Source of the DNA: Synchiropus splendidus
Taxonomy: Eukaryota > Chordata > Actinopteri > Syngnathiformes > Callionymidae
Direction: 5' to 3'
DNA length: 64,000 bases
Assembly (NCBI RefSeq): GCF_027744825.2
Contig: NC_071342.1
Coordinates: 13,845,501 to 13,909,500, forward strand
Shown here in pieces: positions 43,801-57,053 of this stretch. How positions within the stretch are numbered: the stretch's first letter is position 1; every line of letters begins with the position of its first letter. The notes beneath the pieces were generated by a model. The model worked only from the letters and a program-made list of their open reading frames with translations. It made no database searches and was not told the origin of the DNA. Made by a program: the position numbers and the translations under genes.

Positions 43801-46800
43801 CTTCATTAAGATAAGCAAGACAGCACCTTTGTATATATTATTCCACCTTTGGTGTGAATCACTGGAGCCAACCCACGGCTGGAGTATAACCACATACCTG
43901 GAATTTACTTTCAATTTCACTGTTGATTGCAGTGAGAGTGTTTTGTATGCAAATGTCCTCAGACAATCTCTAGATAAGACTTCTGCGCAGCTATAAACAA
44001 CCGTGTTCTTCACCTGTAAGTATCTATTATTATCATAAACATCTGTTTTGGGGGAATTGTTCAACACAGAATAAGTGCTATACGAACATGTCAGGACACA
44101 ACAACCAATTTGTTCAGTCTATTTTGGTTAGCTATTATAAGAAAACTGCCCCACAAGAAGGCTGTCCTCAGACCTGGATCAACCGGACTGCTGAATGACC
44201 CAAGATAATTTAAGAAATGTCATTTCATTGATCAGATGTATATTAAACAAGGAAATGCAATTTGAACCTTGTATATTCAAGTATACAACAGTTCAACTGT
44301 TTTATGAAATGAAAACAAACTGACCCACTTTTGGGTCCCAGCTCACCATTTTAGAATCACAGCTCTAAAGCGTAAGAGTCATTTCCGTCCGTCCTGTCTG
44401 GTTTGTTGTTGACTGGAAAAACACCAGTTGGAGTCCACAATCTCTGTGCAGTCCTCCAGGATGTCAACTGAAACAGGATGGTTGTTTTGTTAGTCTGGAA
44501 ACAGTGACGCAAATCCAGCATTTATATGAAGGCGTCCGTCATCTTCTTCCTTATTTGTGTATATGTTCCGTGGATTACAGGTGAGTATCTGCCCTGTGAG
44601 TATCATTGAGAACAGAAATACCGAGGCGAGAGACTGATGGCACGACGGTGTATGCTTGGCTGAAGAAGTTAATAAAATTGAAGCTATGTTATGATGAATA
44701 AGGAAAGAGCCATAAAAGACAACGTATGTAGTGAATCTCACTGGTGAGAGCTCCCAAGGGGAAGCTTTTTTATCTCAAGCCCTCCCCACTTCTGCGTCTC
44801 GCGGGGAAATGTGCCCACATTCTTTTCAAAAGGATTTATAAATGGAAACTTGGGTAGGACGTTATGTGAGAGTAGATTGTTTTGGTTGAATGAAGTGCCG
44901 ACGAATTGGAGGAATTTGAAAAAAAAAAAAAAAGAAAGAAAGAAGAGAAGTGAAGTTTATCTTCAGGATAGTGAATCAAATGAGCAGATTGGATTGGTCT
45001 TTATTGTCTTGGAGAAAGTGACACGCATTAATTCCCTCTTCCTCCGTGGTAATGGAGGAAGCTGGTTACCACAGTCCACTTCTAATGGCCGGAAGACTCA
45101 AGAGCAACCACTGTGCATTGCATACAAGATAAGATATCTTCTGAAGTGGTTTTAAAATCCTCCACGAAAAACAAAAAAATGTGATGCAATGAAAAATGTA
45201 AACATGTTAGAAGGTGGGAAGTATTGGAAAGTATGTCAATTAAATTTAGGCAACACAAATTCACTATCTAGTACCAAAGATTTCATTTTTCAAAAATATA
45301 ACAGTTTTGACCACTCCCTGAAAGTCTAGTCGACTAGGATTCTCACAGCAACACTAGCTTAGAGACAGAAACCTTTTCTATTCTGAGATAAACCATCTAA
45401 AGCAGAAAAAAACAGCGGAACCACTGTTGATCAACAGCTACATATTTCTTTTCTTCAGATGAAGCCCATTCAATTCAGTTTTTGTTGTGGAGGGTGTTAG
45501 CCAGGCTTTTTTTTTAAGGTCAAGTGAAAAACTGGGAAATCCCCAAAATTATTATTCACACCAAAAGTGCACCACGTAGAATGGAGTGAACTCAAGACAA
45601 TTGACTCCATATATGCAGACTGGTTCTAAACACATTCCAGACTTTTTTTTTTTGATGTCATAGCTTACATCAAGCACAGTGGTACACATAGGGTGAGTTT
45701 TATTATTGTTCTGTGACAGAGCTCCAAAGTCAATTAATCTCTTTATCCAGTCAATTTTCAGCATTAAAATGAAGTGAAAAACCTTTTATCTTGTGTTTGA
45801 ATATTGTAGGAAAGCACGATAGCATTGAATGCAGTGCAACAAACCATTGTTATGGAGATGTTTTGTTTGGCTTCTGTCATATTTCTATGAGTTAAAACCT
45901 CCTCAGTCACCTATTTCTGTTCGCCTCAGAGCCTCTATAGTCTGGTCCTCCTCTCCAATTCATTCGCATCATTCTCTAGCATCTATTATCTTTGGACCGG
46001 TGGTTCTAGTTCTAATAACAATGATGAAGATAAATATGCCAGATGAGGTTCAGCACTGGGAGCTAAGTGCTTAAAGTAGTTGGCTGATAGAAAAAAAAAA
46101 GTCTCAGAGATTCTTTTAACATTGAACAGCCATTTTCACAGCACACATCACCTATTTCTGTTGGCACCTGTCCCTCCTACTGTAGTTGTTGCAGCAGAAA
46201 AAACAATGAAAATAAACTTTTTTGTTCAGGAATGTAGATTTTTTTTTCTCTTTTTTTAATGTGAGCATGGCAGTCCTGTCTGTGTGAACATCAGTTCATC
46301 TGAAGAACGACGTGTCTGACTTTTTTTGTTTCGGCGAACCACAGAAGCAAAGATGGCGGGGTCTTTGTAAGCGCGCCCGTGGCAGCTGTTCATTTTTCGC
46401 CTGAGTTGCTTTCAGAGAACCCAGTTACCTTACTGATGATAAATGCCTTGGTACGTCGGGCTGTCGGAGAACTCTGGCAGCCTTTAAACCTTGACAGGCA
46501 ACACAGGCTCGCCCTCCCGCGTCCTGAGGCTTCCAACCCCCACCTGTCCTTCAGCAGCGAATCAATGATGTCTCCGTTATAGTCAGCGACTTCTTTAGCC
46601 ACAGATGTCCACATGAGAAACATGCGTCGCAGGGTATGCTTTACTGTAATACAACGCTCATCTGCCCTGACAGGTGAGACCTTGTTGACGTGTCTGAGGG
46701 AAAATGACTGCGACAGCAGTTCGGAGTTCTGCCATTGAGATGTACCATTGGGCTCCGGTGTTGGAACAATGATGACCACTGGACGAGTGGTAATAAATAC

Positions 46801-47396
46801 AACAATGACTCCGTCTTTGGTCAAGTCTATTCCCGTGACGGCAACGTCCGTTGGTAGCGGTGATATGTTGAAATTCTTTCTTCAATTTGCTGTCTATTCC
46901 TACACAGCCGCTATTCATTTTCTTATCTTTCATGCTACCTCACATCTTTTCTTATATCACCGCATTCATCCACCACTGCCTTCCACTTCCTTTTTTACTT
47001 CCATGCCTCTCTTTCTTCAGTCACTCCCCATGAATCAGGTGCCTGGCAAAAGATAGATGATGGTCAAGAGGCTTCTTCTGTGATTTCTATTATGGAAACC
47101 AGACCCCGCTACCTGTGTTTTTATTTCGCCCAGTGGATGCTGTCAGAGTGGGTGTGTTGTAGAAATGAAATGTCAGTAATACAAATGTACAGTTAAATGG
47201 GTGAACATAATTTTTGGGGTTTTTGTTTTATTTATTTATTTTTTATTATTGTATTTGTAGTATTTATATTTATTTTTTAAATCTAGGTCCGTAGCCTATC
47301 ACGAAAAAAAAATGTCACTTGTGTTCCTTTTAATGTGTTGAGAAATTTTAAAAAAGTACAATAAATATAATTTCAAAAATGATAAGAAAATAACAA

Positions 47397-47397
<1 letters not shown>

Positions 47398-47474
<77 letters not shown>

Positions 47475-47510
47475 GTAGTAGTATTGTTATTGTTATTGTT
47501 ATTGTTATTT
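47398..47510. repeat. ATT trinucleotide repeat followed by ATTGTT hexamers
   Basis: A run of about 24 ATT units (47398-47470) passes through GTAGTAGT into four ATTGTT units. It is the first part of a two-part compound repeat with the block at 47585-47715. Confidence 0.95.
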
Positions 47511-47584
47511 GTATTTTCCTAAAAAGTACCTCTTCCAGCTAAATCTATTTATGCTTTTTAAAATGAAAATAAAAATAAAAATTG

Positions 47585-47616
47585 CAACAACAACAACAAT
47601 AATAATAATAATAATA

Positions 47617-47715
<99 letters not shown>
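47585..47715. repeat. Compound CAA / AAT / ATT repeat with internal inverted symmetry
   Basis: CAACAACAACAACAA passes into about seven AAT units and then about 32 ATT units, broken once by a G at about 47659. AAT followed by ATT is a perfect inverted repeat, so the junction near 47618 can form a hairpin. Poly-Ile and poly-Asn frames through it are artefacts. Confidence 0.95.
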
Positions 47716-50700
47716 GCTTTTTAGGAATATACAAATAAAATAAATGGGCACAAGGGGCACTTCTCACAAGCACAGAAAAAGGGCTGGTGCTTGGGCACAA
47801 CCAGGGGTCTGCCTGTTCATGTTCCTGTTCATCTATATATTCATAATCATATTTAATGAGTAAGCATGGAGACATTTGAGCCCACCTACTGTTGCTTATG
47901 TGCACTCTTGTGCTGATGAAATGCATGTGAAGCCTGCAGCCAGGAGGAGGCTCCTTGTTTATTTCCATATTTGTCAAAGCCCACCTTCCATAGAATCTAT
48001 TAAATGAGATGAATTATGATGGATGCCAAATGAGGTTATCAAGACAAAGATGCCATGTGAGTTATTAGTCTGCAGGCTTCTCCTATACCGTTTGTTTTTG
48101 TCCCTAAAGAAGTAACTAAACCATGAAAGTTTTGTAGGTGACTCTTTCAACATCTATTCCGCGTGTCACATGCCCTTAACTGCTTTGTTTTTGAAGTCCC
48201 AAATAGCTTCGAGGAGGGGAAAACATGAAGTGACAAAGAAAGGATAAGAAAAGACGAGAACATTAGATTGAAGCGAGAGGGGGAATTTGAGTAGGTGGCA
48301 ATATCTGGAGAAAGTGAAGCTAGGAGTGGAAGAAATAGGGCACAGCCAAAAACCTTAGCAAAACGATGCTTCAGGAGGAGGGGGGTGTGGTGCGAGCCTC
48401 AGGCTGAGGAGCACCAGCCAAAGTATCACAGTCAATTAACATCGCAGCCCAGCACTAATTCTCAGTCTATTTCAGACCATTAATTATGTGCACCATTAGT
48501 TACAGCTCTCTTTGCCTGACACAAGTCATCATAATATTTCCATGATCCCCCATTGATCATGACTCTCAGGGGGAAACTTGTGTTTGGAATATTTACCCTG
48601 TCTTACGTGTTTGTAAAAAGTCACCAGCTATTGTGGAAGCCAGTGGAAATGAAGTCAGAAGTTAGTTCCAGGAGATTAGTTACACTAATAGGCGTTTTAG
48701 TCGCATTAACTGGGAGTCAGATATAGTATATGCCAATGGAGTGGGGCATCACTCCGTCTCTGTAGGGGACGGGATTTGGGAACGCACATCTCATTCAGTT
48801 CTTGCTCTCTTAATTCAACCTGCTCGATTTATGGGCTGTGACAGTGACCGGATGATAGGACTGGAGTGGGCATTTGAATTTCCAGTGGGGCCACCTCAAA
48901 TACTGTGGAGAGTGACTGTCACAAATTCCTGAAGTTAATGTAGAAATCTGTAGTCTTCATAAATATATAGACACAAATGTATGTCAATATAATTCAGAAA
49001 TATATGGGATAACAAATATTCATGGTAATGTGACGTTGAGAAAAGAAATGTTCAGAATAAATAAAATGTAAAAGCATGGAACATATGGAAAACAAAGTGT
49101 TTATATAAACCCAAATGAAACCAAACCGCAGTCGATTTATATGTAAGAACAAAACATTCTATTTGACTGTGACCTCATGAGGGTCGCATGAGGCCCCCGA
49201 GCCGCACTTTGACCAGGGTTGACATTGGCCGCTGCAGTCATATGAATTCAAGTATTGCACTTCAGTGTGCCTAGACAATGGTATATGTTTGATATGGCTG
49301 TGTCATAAGTGGCCAAAGATCAATCCTCTTTCAGCATGGCATCTGGGATGACACACAGGAGGCCACCAAATCAATCCTGTCTATTGAGAGCGAATCTTAT
49401 TGACTTCCTTACAGTGTGACAATTAAAACATGTCGATAGCTTGGCAGCTAACCACTCCTGTGCAGCCTTACATGCTTCCTCAGTGAATATCTATCGAGGA
49501 GTGTCAAATAGCCTCCGTTGCATTTGTGGTCACTTTTTGGTGAAACTCCAAATAAGTGAGTTGAACTTCACCGCTGTCACTGACATGTTCTCGTGTTTTA
49601 AAACAGCTTGCTGAAGCATCTGTTATGTTGTAGACATCAGCAGATATGAAGTGGCATCATAACACAGAGATCCCGATAAAAGTGCCCCGTCAGCTCCGCT
49701 GGGATGGCAAACATCCAGATTTATGTCACTTGTTGACGCGTTGTCATCACCTTCTGAGTGGCTGTCAGCAACACTGTCAGTGTCTCCATTGGCAGATTAT
49801 TGTTTTTTTCAACCTGAGCATCTGTTCCGCTCTGCACTCACAAAACAGGATGGATGAGAGTCATATGACAAAACGATCTTTTCTGGGTTTCACGCACGTG
49901 TGGATCATCTGAAGAGCATTTCAATGGAGGAACCACGAATGAAACCCTTTTTTTAATCTCTGTTTTGTTTAATAAATCATGAAAACAGGATGTCACTCTT
50001 CTCTTTCTATGGTTGAATGATGCTCAGCTTCACGCCAAAAAAATGATTCATCTTCCATGTAACCTCCATGTGTCAATGTATTTTGAAACTAACCAGAGAA
50101 GCTGTATGCTATATGACTATAATGGACACCAGATTCTGTTTACATTCATATTTACTGTTATGTTTGACAACACTAATGTCACCATAGGAGGTTGTTTGGC
50201 CGTTCATTCACGGTTTTCCAAAGTCTTTGTCTCCACAAAGTTGCGCAATACTTCTTATCCGAGGGTTGCGTCAGTTCCTTTAGCAGATGATGTTACCATC
50301 ATCAGTCATTAACTGTTAGTGCTGCGTTTGTATCAGATATTTAAGGGATGAGGATCAACATCTTTTACTCTGTAGTTTTCAAGTGAAGAACTTTCAGAGC
50401 CTTAAGGTACGACCTGTGATGAGCTCAGATGGCAAGTGTGAAGGGAACTAAATGATGAATTATGTGTTTAAAATTCTGTTTTCAAACAATCTGTGATCAT
50501 GAATTTATGACATTTTGACATGAGCCATGAGGATAAGTCTGTCCTTTTTCACATATCTTTGTGGAGACATTTGCCAGACTCGGTAAACACTGTGCAGTTT
50601 GGGATGAAGACAAGTCGACTGTCTTAAGTTGGATGAAGGCATTTTTATGTAGAGATTTTTTAATTTTTGAGTTGTGTCATACCGCTCCTGACAAATATTG

Positions 50701-50857
50701 ACACAACCGATATTTAAACTGACATAAGTACCAATCCAACGACCTATTACCTTGTAACCACGTATTATATATGTATATGTATACAAAATTACAATATACA
50801 TGGAATCATTTCAACTAAAACATGTTCTGTGCTAGCTATTGGAGTTCTGTTAAAATT

Positions 50858-50925
50858 GCGGTCTGTGGGCCATTTGTGGCCTGGCGTACACTTTTTTGTG
50901 GCCTGCCATTTACAGTTCAGTGTGA
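50858..50925. mobile_element. Possible TGTGGCC-type dispersed repeat fragment
   Basis: The phrase GGTCTGTGGGCCATTTGTGG followed by CCTGGCG..TTTTTTGTGGCCTGCC resembles the end of the repeat noted at 20.11 kb (consensus phrase 'TTTTATGTGGCCCGC'). It is short and diverged; identification is tentative. Confidence 0.3.
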
Positions 50926-51747
50926 GTAACATCAAATGACACTCAGTCTTTGACAGTTACTGTGGGAAAAAACAGTGTAATTGAACGCTAATGGTTATTA
51001 GTGAGAACTGTACTGTGAAAGGAAGTACTAAAGGTACGTTCATACCAAACTGGATTTAAGTCATAGAAGCATTGAATGACATACAGTTTAAGTCAATGTT
51101 GAACTCTGATTTTGTGCTACAAATTGTAGCACTGCAATATGGACATGAGGGCTACAACACATTTGGGGCGAGAAAGTCAACCACCACTTTGGTTTTTGTT
51201 TTTAAGTGTCACGTTTGAGGTGAGATTTGGCGCATCAAACACTGAACACCGAACTCAGGCAACATGTCACGGCACATCAAACAATCATAGCTTGGTTTTT
51301 TTGGGGACTTACAGAGGGGGAAATTGCTTTTAAAAGAAGTGAAACACAACAAAAGCAAATTGCTGTTGTTCGGGAATTCACGACTCATTGAGCTAATCGC
51401 ACCGCAAAATCGTCTTACAATATTTCCTCAGTCGATAAAAGGCGATAAGTCTTCATCTGCCATGTTGACGGTTCGCTAACTGCCACCAACTTTGGACCTT
51501 CCCCGGTTTTGTTAGGTAATCTGAGGCAGTTTGGTACCCGGGACTACTCAGATACGAGTTTCACACTTGGTGTGAACATACAGTTGGACTCAAAGTACAA
51601 ACATCCCATTGATATTTGTGTGTAAGTGGGAAGTGGGAAAGAGGCGGTAGAGCTGACCCCTCTCTTTCACGATAAATAAACAGAATAAAATAGATTTCGA
51701 ATACACTGATGCCACTACATTTTCTTGGTCTCAGTTTCCATACTGCA

Positions 51748-51766
51748 GGGTTAGGGTTAGGGTTAG
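51748..51766 (+). repeat. Short interstitial telomere-like repeat
   Basis: Three GGGTTA units plus one G form a perfect vertebrate telomere-type run. Such short runs occur by chance or by double-strand-break repair; nothing indicates a chromosome end. Confidence 0.85.
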
Positions 51767-54055
51767 AGCTTTGCCCTGAGCCCCTCCCCCCAGCACCAAG
51801 CACTTGCTGCTATCTCATGGTATGATTTAGCCACTGCTATCTCATTATGTGACATCTATCGTCTCTAAAACCGACTTTCCTCACTGAGGATTTGGCAACA
51901 CTGCCCAGTATGACCAAACTTCTTCTCTACAACTGAGTCGTCCACTGACGCAATGAAACAATGTTTTTCTGTGTTGCATTACAGTAAATAACTTGAGGTA
52001 ATGTGTATTTGAAGGAATATTCTTTTTTTTTTTTTTTTCAAACTCTGCACTTGCCTTATCTGTTTGGGTTATTCTGGTCTGACGTGTGGCAAGATTGCAT
52101 CAACAGAATGTCCACACTGTCCAGAAATCATGCACTGGGGAATACATAATGTTTATTAATGCTAACATTATTATAACAGACAGCTTTCCAAGAATGTGTT
52201 TACGGCTATGATTCTCATTTGTCGTGCTCCTTCCTATTTATGCTCCAGCTGATACAATGTCATGCGTTAAAAAGAAGTGATTACTTATCGATTTAGAAAA
52301 AAATATATATCATGCAGTCAATAAGTAGTCGGCGTGTGATGGCTATTAATAAGCAGAGCTACGTGTTATCGTGTGGTATAGTGACAGCTCTGGTGGAGAG
52401 GGCCATGCACACAACAGAGGAATGTCTGGTCAGACACATATTTGTTTTGTCTGTGGTTTTGCTGCCGGTTCCCAAAACAAATTGATTCTCCTCCACACAA
52501 CCTGTTCAATTTCACACTTTTTTAGCAGTGTTTTTTATGCTAATAACAGGAATCTCAATTGTGTGTCCTCAACATGGTATTTCAGAGCTCCATTAATTTC
52601 GGTTTAACTATTATTGACATTTTTTCTATTAGTGATGCATGTGAGGAACAATGTCCCTGTGCAAATATCATGGTAATACAGACAGGAAAAGGCAAATGCT
52701 CACCGATGCGAGTTGGACAATTCGGCTGGTCTATTCGTCCAATTTTATCCAAGATCGTGTCAGGGGCAGAGTGGAAATGCTCTCCTTTTACATGAACCGC
52801 CTGCAGCCATTTCAGAATTCCCTGGACAATGAGACTTTATTAAGTCTCGCATGTGGTGGGCCTGCCTGGGGCCTCCTCCCAGTAGCCTGGAAAACCCCAC
52901 CAGAGAAGCGTCCTGGGGTCTTTTTCACTGGTGAGTGTTTAGTCCATGCCTCGTCTTCAGTGATGAAGATGAAAAGCACTCATTTATGTTTTTATCACCA
53001 ACTATGCTCACAAGCTTTGGCTATTGACAACAAGAATGGTATCCCGGGACCTAAGTTGCTTGGGCTCTCCATGAGCAATATGGCGCACATTACCCGAGTC
53101 AAGAGAAACTCAATGTAGACGTGAGCTTTCCAAAATAATGGTCCACCAAAAGCATTAATAAATACATGTCAAAATATTTGTTCAAGAACAGAACAAATGC
53201 ACAAATGCGAATTTGACATGGTTTACCTGAAGTCCTTTAATTCAAGTGGACATTTATTACATGCGTCTTTATTCGCGGTGAGCGGATAATCGTTGAGCAG
53301 ATCTCAAAAGAACAAGAAGGAGTTGAATATTTATGAGTGGAGTCCCATTTTTACACTCCATAGCACAAGCCCCTTGACTCTTAATTAGCCCCAAAGATGA
53401 GATAAATTCCACATCAAGTCACCGAATGTTACTCTATCAGAGCCTGTCTGTCACTGTAATTGGCTCATCCGCTCGTGAACTACGGATAATTTGAGGACAC
53501 AACATGTTTGTCATGGGTTTGTTTTTGTTTTCTGCCGTGTCAAGTGAGTCAAAGACTTGTTCTGAAAATCTCGGGTCAGTCATCACGTTTGTTACACGCC
53601 ATGGGCACATGTCCCTGGCTCCTACCTGAGCCTGAAACTGTTTTTATTCCCAGCCGTCCCCTCATGAAGACTGGATTATATTGGTACTTATTTCGCATCG
53701 ATGCTCTAAGCACTAGGAGGGATTGGAGGATATGACAGAGCTGAAGGTCGACTCACTCAGTGTGTGTGACAGCTGTCAAAACTGGACAGGCAGGAAAATC
53801 ACCTGAATTGATTTCTGTAAATGAGAGAGAACAAATTTCGAGATTTATGTCAGCCACTGTTGATGGAACGTGTCACACAGGACACATGAAGATGCAGCGG
53901 AAGCACTGACATATGGCATGTGTCAATTTTCAAAAATACACACAGCAGTACAGAATTGGGGCGGTCTGAAGTAGCACAGTCGTCTGACATACCCAACGTC
54001 GTGCCTGAACTGAAATGAACAAACTGCCTGGGATATATGGTGGGATATGGAAGAC

Positions 54056-54382
54056 ATCTTTTTATTTCATGTGGATGACGGTTGGAGTTGGATACCAGCA
54101 ATGTGCAAGATCTCCTGATGGACGGCAGTTTTCCATCATGACAAAGTGCAAGCATTTTATCAGTTCCACCATGAACCTTTTACTGTTCAGCTCGGCATTT
54201 TTATTATTCTGATGCGGTTTTCAAATTGTGTCTCCTCCAACTCTTCTATAGAAACTCCTTAAACTGTCTGGAATTGAACCCTATTACGATTTTGTTCTCA
54301 TAACTCCCGAAACATTCCAGGTTTCGTCCCAATATTTGATGAAAGAAATCAGCTTTCAAGTGCTACATATTTTCACATTGAG
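54056..54382. repeat. Duplicated 327-bp sequence, copy 1
   Basis: This segment is repeated in the same orientation at 56313-56640. By eye the copies differ at about 23 positions including one single-base indel, roughly 93% identity. Each copy has a partial open frame containing DG.QFSIMTKCKHFISST, but the indel splits the frames downstream and neither has an upstream continuation, so coding is not supported. The sequence was not recognised as a named repeat. Confidence 0.9.
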
Positions 54383-54639
54383 ATTCCATCCTAAGCGTCA
54401 AATGTAGCCACACACACGTCTGCATTCAAAAATCTTAGACAACTCGAATGGTTTCCATCAAACATTTTCACAAACCCTCAAAAAAGTCGCCCAGGCGATT
54501 GTAAGATGTAATCGGTGAAGAGGAGAGGTCAGGCTTCAGGGGAAGCCTTGAAAATGACCTCAAACTTTTGTCTATCTCCGCTCACTGTGAGAAAACCCTG
54601 CATCCAAAACTGTTTGTCTCCGGCTTTGTAGATAACTAT

Positions 54640-54905
54640 GCATCATGGCGGGTCTCACCACTGCTGTTGAGGCTTCTCTTTGACTTCTATACTCCTTTGA
54701 TCACCTCTTGACAGACGTCACCATTCCACCCTGTTTGCAAGCTCCTCTTCACCTCCATTGATCTCTGTTCATTACTCCAGTTGACTGATCCCAAATACTT
54801 CAACTGTTCACCATCTCCACTGCCAGTATAGTCCACCTTTTAGACATGTATTCAGTGTTGCTTCTTCTACTGACTTGCATTTCCAGTTCATACCTCTGCC
54901 ACATG
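54640..54905 (-). mobile_element. Decayed LINE reverse-transcriptase fragment (antisense)
   Basis: Read on the - strand and allowing frameshifts, it gives a recognisable non-LTR retrotransposon sequence. A stretch like MQVSRRSNTEYMS compares with the family's MKVSRRKTEYMC. It is followed by LKYLGS and then EVKRSLQTGWNG, compared with FKYLGS and EVKRRLQAGWNG of fish LINEs, and then a degraded ETRHDA corresponding to VVRPAM. This is the end of the reverse-transcriptase domain after the catalytic YADD/FADD box, which is not present here. The clade is probably RTE-like, but that is inference. It is broken by frameshifts and stops and lies antisense to the neurexin gene. Confidence 0.7.
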
Positions 54906-56312
54906 CTGTGTCATCTGGTCTCCATCATGCAGCATCTGAAGTTGGGGTCAAACCCCCCCCTTTGGTTCGTCTCTTGGGTTCATGGTTCAGCGGCAGTGTA
55001 TAAGGAGAATCAGTTTGCATTCGAAGTGCCCGAGTGTCAGAGCGCTGCTGCTTGGATTTAAAATTCAAGGCGCGGTATATCGTACAATTGCTCTTCAAAC
55101 AGCTGCTGCAGCTGCCTTAATGATTTATTAACTGAAGGTGTTTGATGAAGTGCTCCTACAGAAAGCCACTTTATACAGTCTCCTAGCAATGGAAACAATT
55201 TCAAGCCAACTTCACAGATAATTAGGCACTTTAGCCGGAGGACTTGATTTGGAAATAAGCTAAGCTCCTTGTATCTGTGTGCAGGGATTCGACTCCAACT
55301 GTGTGTGTTTTTTTTTTTTTTCATTTATTTTGTTTTTCTGCAGGCATTTTTCTTGCATGTTGTTATTATTATTGTTATTTATTCTTTATTTTTTTTTTTT
55401 ACATTATTTCATGTTGTTGCAGAACTCTTGAAAAGGAGCCCAACACAGTTAAATATATCATTCATTGATATTAAACAGTTGCAACGTCAGTCACCCCAAA
55501 AAAAGGCAAAGTTTTTAAACTTGGAAACACTGTGTCGTTGAAAATAATGCGTTCTCTCGGGTCTGTTTCGCATCAGTCCATTACAAAGCTCCTGGTTCTC
55601 GTCACAACATCTTTACCTTCAGCGCTCCGGACAGGAATAACTTAATTTGTTTACCTTTGCGTTCTTCTTGACTGTATTTCAGCTTCATTCCAGTTGAAGT
55701 GATTCATTACGACTCGATGAACGGCGTATGGAATGACGTGACTGAGGGCCAGAAAACGCAAATCCATTTTTCTTTTGCCTAATTATTTTATTACCTTTGA
55801 AATTCCATTAAGAAAGCAGAGGTAAAAAGGGAAGAAACAAAGGCTTGTCATAGGTAATTAAAAGATAAAAGGAGCAGCACTGTCTTAATTCAATGAAGAC
55901 ATTCAGCTCCTACAACATAAACATGAGCGTTCGCAGAGCAGAGACGACGGCGGGAACACAGCGCCAGCGTCAGGACTGCTCTGGCTCCACTTCAATGGAA
56001 CCGTTTCATCTTTGAAAGATGGAAATTGGACATTTCATGAAGATGTATGTAATATATGTGTTCATGAAATATTAAAACCAGTGAAACATGTACTGTAAAT
56101 GAATATATATAGCACTACTCTTGTAGTACATCTTGTAGATAGATGCACGCGGAATACGTTGTCTCTGTATTTGAAGGTGGTCATCCAACAACCTCGCTCA
56201 TGTGGCTTGTCTAGCTACCCAAGACGCTGGGGGTTTTGGGCAAAGCTGACCAAACCTTCTCCCTTAGTTTAGGTCAATGTGTCTCAAAGTATTTCATGTG
56301 CAATAATGCGGA

Positions 56313-56640
56313 ATCTTTTTATTTCATGTGGATGAAGGTTGGAGTTGGATGCCAGCAATGTGCAAGATCTCTTGATGGACCGCAGTTTTCCATCATGACA
56401 AAGTGCAAGCACTTCATCAGTTCCACCACGAACCTTTTGCTGTTCAGCTCGGCATTTTTTATTATTCTGATGTGGTTTTCAAATTGTGTCTCCTCCAACT
56501 CTTCTGTGGAAACTCCTTAAACTGCCAGGAATTGAACCCTATTACTATTTCGTTCTCATAATTCCTGAAACATTCTAGGTTTCGTCCCAACATTGGATGA
56601 AAGAAATCAGCTTTCAAGTGTTACATATTTTCACACTGAT
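56313..56640. repeat. Duplicated 328-bp sequence, copy 2
   Basis: Second copy of the 54056-54382 sequence, about 2.26 kb downstream in the same orientation. The flanks differ on both sides, so it is either a short segmental duplication or two insertions of an unclassified dispersed repeat. It has one extra T at the end of the shared open frame. Confidence 0.9.
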
Positions 56641-57053
56641 CCTGCAGAATCCTGCAGCAACTCCTGTGGTCAGTGCAATTTTGGGGCTAAATTGTTTCAA
56701 TAATTGAGACAAAATCAGAGCTGGATCTGGATTTAATACTCAGTATTCAACTTCATCGCATTTATACGCCCCAGGATGGTTTAAATCCAGGGTCTACACA
56801 CTCCGAGGAATGATACTGAGCAGCTCCGTCTTAGTTAGCAGAGTGCGGCTAACTGCAATTAGCATCAACTACTGTACGTGGGCCCAGCATCAGTTATTTG
56901 TACACATTTGCATTAGGGTCTTGTTTGGTGTGAAAATGAAGGTTTGCCTTCAATTTTGTACTGTTCTGTTCTGTTGAGCATGTTTCTGAACTAGCGACAT
57001 AACCGACACAGCAGATTTAAAGCTCTAAATGTTGGTTTCTGGTCGTTCTTTAG

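Noticed and set aside
52651..53118. 155-codon + strand frame starting with ATG
   Set aside because: A run of this length is expected about once by chance here; no motif, no splice or polyadenylation context and no recognised family.
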